From: an uncultured Bacteroidota bacterium
GTDB taxonomy: Bacteria > Bacteroidota > Bacteroidia > Flavobacteriales > Flavobacteriaceae
Reading direction: 5' to 3'
Length of the DNA stretch: 9,073 nucleotides
Assembly: GCA_903819815.1 (NCBI GenBank)
Contig: CAIJFC010000366.1
Location: 1-9,073 of the forward strand
In this document: positions 7,432 to 9,073 of the stretch, in pieces
Numbering within the stretch: the first letter of the stretch is position 1
Layout of the letters: the number at the start of each line of letters is the position of its first letter
Program-made: the position numbers and the translations under genes
The notes under the pieces: generated by a model
The model's database searches: none
Seen by the model: the letters and a program-made list of their open reading frames with translations, nothing else
Told to the model about the DNA's origin: nothing

Positions 7432-8668
7432 ATTTTACAATTTCTCCTTCTATAATTACTGTATCAATTAAGTTGCTACCAAAAGCGTAAGGCAATTCAT
7501 ATATTGAATTTAAAGGTTTGGTGATAATTATATTGGCTTTTTTCCCAATAGTAATACTACCATGTGTTTTTGAAATATCCATTGCATAAGCACCGTTTAT
7601 GGTGGCTGCATTTATCGCTTCTTCAGGAGTCATTTTCATTTTTATACAGGCTGTTGCAACTACAAAATTCATGTTTCCTGATGGACTTGACCCAGGATTA
7701 AAATCAGAAGCTAATGCCAAGGAAAGTCCAGCTTCAATCATTTTTCGCGCAGGTGCATAGGGAATTCCTAAAAAATAAGAGCAAGTGGGTAATGCAACGG
7801 GCATAGTATCCGTGTTTTTTAGTATTTCAATATCGTCATTATTCATAATTTCAAGATGATCCACAGAAAGAGCATTGTTTTTAACCGCTGCATTTACTCC
7901 ACCAATGGCGTTAAATTGATTGACATGTATTTTGGATTTAAGACCAAATTTATTTCCAGCTTCCATAATTTGCTCTGTTTCTGAAACAGAAAAATAACCT
8001 GATTCACAAAAAACGTCAATAAAATCAGCTATTTTTTCATTTGAAATTGCGGGAAGCATTTCATTAATTATACTATCAATATACCCTTGGTGATTTTCCT
8101 TATATTCTTTTGGAAAAGCATGCGCGCCGAGGAATGTAGCTTTAATTTCTATTGGATAATTGGATTTTAATTTTTGAATTACCCGTAACATTTTTAATTC
8201 TCCTTCAACAGTTAATCCATAGCCCGATTTTATTTCGACAGCTCCAGTTCCCATTTTCATAACCTGCTCCAATCGGTTTTTGGACTGATTGTAAAGTTCT
8301 TCTTCAGAAGTTTCCTTTAATTTAGTTGCAGAATTAAGTATTCCACCCCCTCGATTTGCAATTTCCTCATAGGTCATTCCGTTTATTCGATCAACAAATT
8401 CTTGTTCGCGATTTCCAGCATATACAATGTGAGTGTGGCTATCACACCACGTAGGAAGTACCATTTTACCTTTTGAATCAATGGTTGAATCAACCTTTAT
8501 CGAAGGGCAATTCTTCATTTCGCCATAATCAGCAATTAGATCATCTTCAATCAATAAATAGGCATTTTTAATAGTCGGGAGTTCATTCATTTCTTTCCCT
8601 GATACTTTTAAAATGCCTATATCACGAACTTGTATAAGTTCTTTTATATTGATAATTAATACTTTCAT
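7430..8668 (-). CDS. hutI: Imidazolonepropionase
   Basis: A cytoplasmic amidohydrolase of 412 residues that opens the ring of 4-imidazolone-5-propionate to give N-formimidoyl-L-glutamate, the substrate of HutG. It shows the family pattern: a small beta domain at both ends around a TIM barrel; metal ligands His78 and His80 in DSHTH, His248 in KIHVNQF and Asp322 in ASDFNPG; plus typical segments NREQEFVDR (86-94), EIKSGYGL (145-152), LGAHAFP (180-186), DVFCE (218-222), DHLEIM (270-275) and SSPSGNMNF (327-335). I place the start at the ATG at 8668 because MKVLIINIKEL is the normal beginning and gives the usual length. An in-frame TTG at 8725 would add 19 unrelated residues and falls inside the likely -7 box. 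The stop is in the T run of the terminator shared with the preceding convergent gene. hutI and hutG share a strand but are about 1 kb apart. Confidence 0.95.
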   Translation of the reverse strand: MKVLIINIKELIQVRDIGILKVSGKEMNELPTIKNAYLLIEDDLIADYGEMKNCPSIKVDSTIDSKGKMVLPTWCDSHTHIVYAGNREQEFVDRINGMTYEEIANRGGGILNSATKLKETSEEELYNQSKNRLEQVMKMGTGAVEIKSGYGLTVEGELKMLRVIQKLKSNYPIEIKATFLGAHAFPKEYKENHQGYIDSIINEMLPAISNEKIADFIDVFCESGYFSVSETEQIMEAGNKFGLKSKIHVNQFNAIGGVNAAVKNNALSVDHLEIMNNDDIEILKNTDTMPVALPTCSYFLGIPYAPARKMIEAGLSLALASDFNPGSSPSGNMNFVVATACIKMKMTPEEAINAATINGAYAMDISKTHGSITIGKKANIIITKPLNSIYELPYAFGSNLIDTVIIEGEIVK

Positions 8669-8694
8669 AAAATGATTTTTAGTAAAAATAGTCT

Positions 8695-8702
8695 GAATTT
8701 TG
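8695..8702 (+). promoter_or_regulatory. Weak candidate -7 element for corA
   Basis: GAATTTTG matches TAnnTTTG at five of the six fixed positions (G replaces the first T), 34 bases upstream of the corA GTG. No TTG is present at -33 distance. It lies within the hutI leader region. This is only a candidate. Confidence 0.22.
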
Positions 8703-8722
8703 GAATTATTCTTAAATTTAGA

Positions 8723-8730
8723 CAAAATTA
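8723..8730 (-). promoter_or_regulatory. Putative -7 element of the hutI promoter
   Basis: On the minus strand TAATTTTG (8730 down to 8723) is an exact TAnnTTTG match. Transcription would begin near 8716, giving a leader of about 48 bases before the ATG at 8668. No clear -33 TTG is seen; that position falls inside the first codons of corA. The location supports the ATG at 8668 over the upstream TTG. Confidence 0.45.
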
Positions 8731-8736
8731 GACATT

Positions 8737-9073
8737 GTGAGAAAAATTAAATATAAAAAAGGTAGAAAAGTTCAACCTTCAATTTTGGAATATACAGGAG
8801 TTCATAAAGACATGTCAACTCAAATGCAGTTATTTGTTTATGACGACGCAGATTTGACGGAATATCCTGATTTTAATAGTACTAAATTCCCTGAAACCCT
8901 TGATTTAACAAGGATAAATTGGTTGAATATTCATGGTTTAAATGATATTGAGCTCATCAAATCTATTGGTACTTATTTAGATGTTGATAATTTTATTCTA
9001 GGTGATATTTTAAACACTACTCGTAGAACAAAACTTGATGAACTTCATGATGTGCTTTTTTTTAATATCAAAT
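8737..9073 (+). CDS. corA: Magnesium/cobalt transporter CorA, N-terminal part (cut by window end)
   Basis: The open frame runs from a GTG at 8737 to the last base with no stop, giving 112 codons. The protein begins (M)RKIKYKKGRKVQ and includes MQLFVYDD, NWLNIHGLND, LDVDNFILGDILNT and RTKLDELHDVLFFNIK. The last segments correspond to the CorA cytosolic domain pattern in which a residue run ending in LEDILN is followed by a basic-rich stretch and a hydrophobic strand. CorA forms a pentameric inner-membrane channel for Mg2+ uptake, gated by Mg2+ bound to this N-terminal domain. The two C-terminal membrane helices and the GMN selectivity motif would lie beyond the window. An in-frame TAG at 8719-8721 limits the start to a short interval; the first ATG in frame is at 8812 and would cut off conserved sequence, so GTG is chosen. 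It is divergent from hutI, with 68 bases between the start codons. Confidence 0.88.
   Translation, partial: MRKIKYKKGRKVQPSILEYTGVHKDMSTQMQLFVYDDADLTEYPDFNSTKFPETLDLTRINWLNIHGLNDIELIKSIGTYLDVDNFILGDILNTTRRTKLDELHDVLFFNIK

Noticed and set aside
8669..8725. Extended hutI start at an in-frame TTG at 8725
   Set aside because: The extra 19 residues do not resemble HutI, the ATG at 8668 gives the normal N-terminus, and the TTG overlaps the likely -7 promoter box.
1..9073. Defence system, prophage, insertion sequence, CRISPR array or tRNA
   Set aside because: No transposase, integrase, nuclease or reverse transcriptase frames, no direct-repeat arrays and no tRNA-like cloverleaf were seen; all coding space is taken by metabolic, RNA, signalling and transport genes.

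Overview
The window looks like ordinary chromosomal DNA from a member of the Bacteroidota, most likely Flavobacterium or a close relative in Flavobacteriaceae. The evidence is strong A+T bias, proteins that read like flavobacterial orthologues (EttA, RhlE-type helicase, HutG, HutI, CorA), starts without clear Shine-Dalgarno sequences, and several upstream matches to the Bacteroidota -7 promoter element TAnnTTTG. I see no mobile element, integrase, CRISPR array, rRNA or tRNA.

Layout from left to right: ettA (1-1695, +), an ABC-F translation factor starting exactly at the window edge and closed by a strong hairpin terminator; a hybrid sensor kinase with periplasmic TPRs (1797-3995, +); a DEAD-box RNA helicase of the RhlE group (3992-5248, -), whose stop codon overlaps that of the kinase; hutG, formimidoylglutamase (5356-6405, -); an unrecognised membrane-anchored coiled-coil protein (6496-7380, +); hutI, imidazolonepropionase (7430-8668, -); and the first 112 codons of a corA magnesium transporter (8737 to the window end, +), which starts with GTG. 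All intergenic gaps are short (48 to 107 bases), so no gene-free stretch exceeds 300 bases.

Functional links: HutI and HutG catalyse the last two steps of histidine degradation, from imidazolonepropionate to formimidoylglutamate to glutamate plus formamide. They share a strand but are separated by the oppositely oriented coiled-coil gene, so they are not one simple operon; hutH and hutU are not in the window. EttA and RhlE both act on translation or RNA but are not linked here. The kinase has no response regulator beside it and probably passes its signal to a distant partner.

I did not find a clear new biological system. The items most worth a second look are the unknown coiled-coil protein sitting between two hut genes, the orphan TPR hybrid kinase with its stop codon interlocked with rhlE, the arginase-fold active site of HutG, and the compact divergent hutI/corA promoter region.
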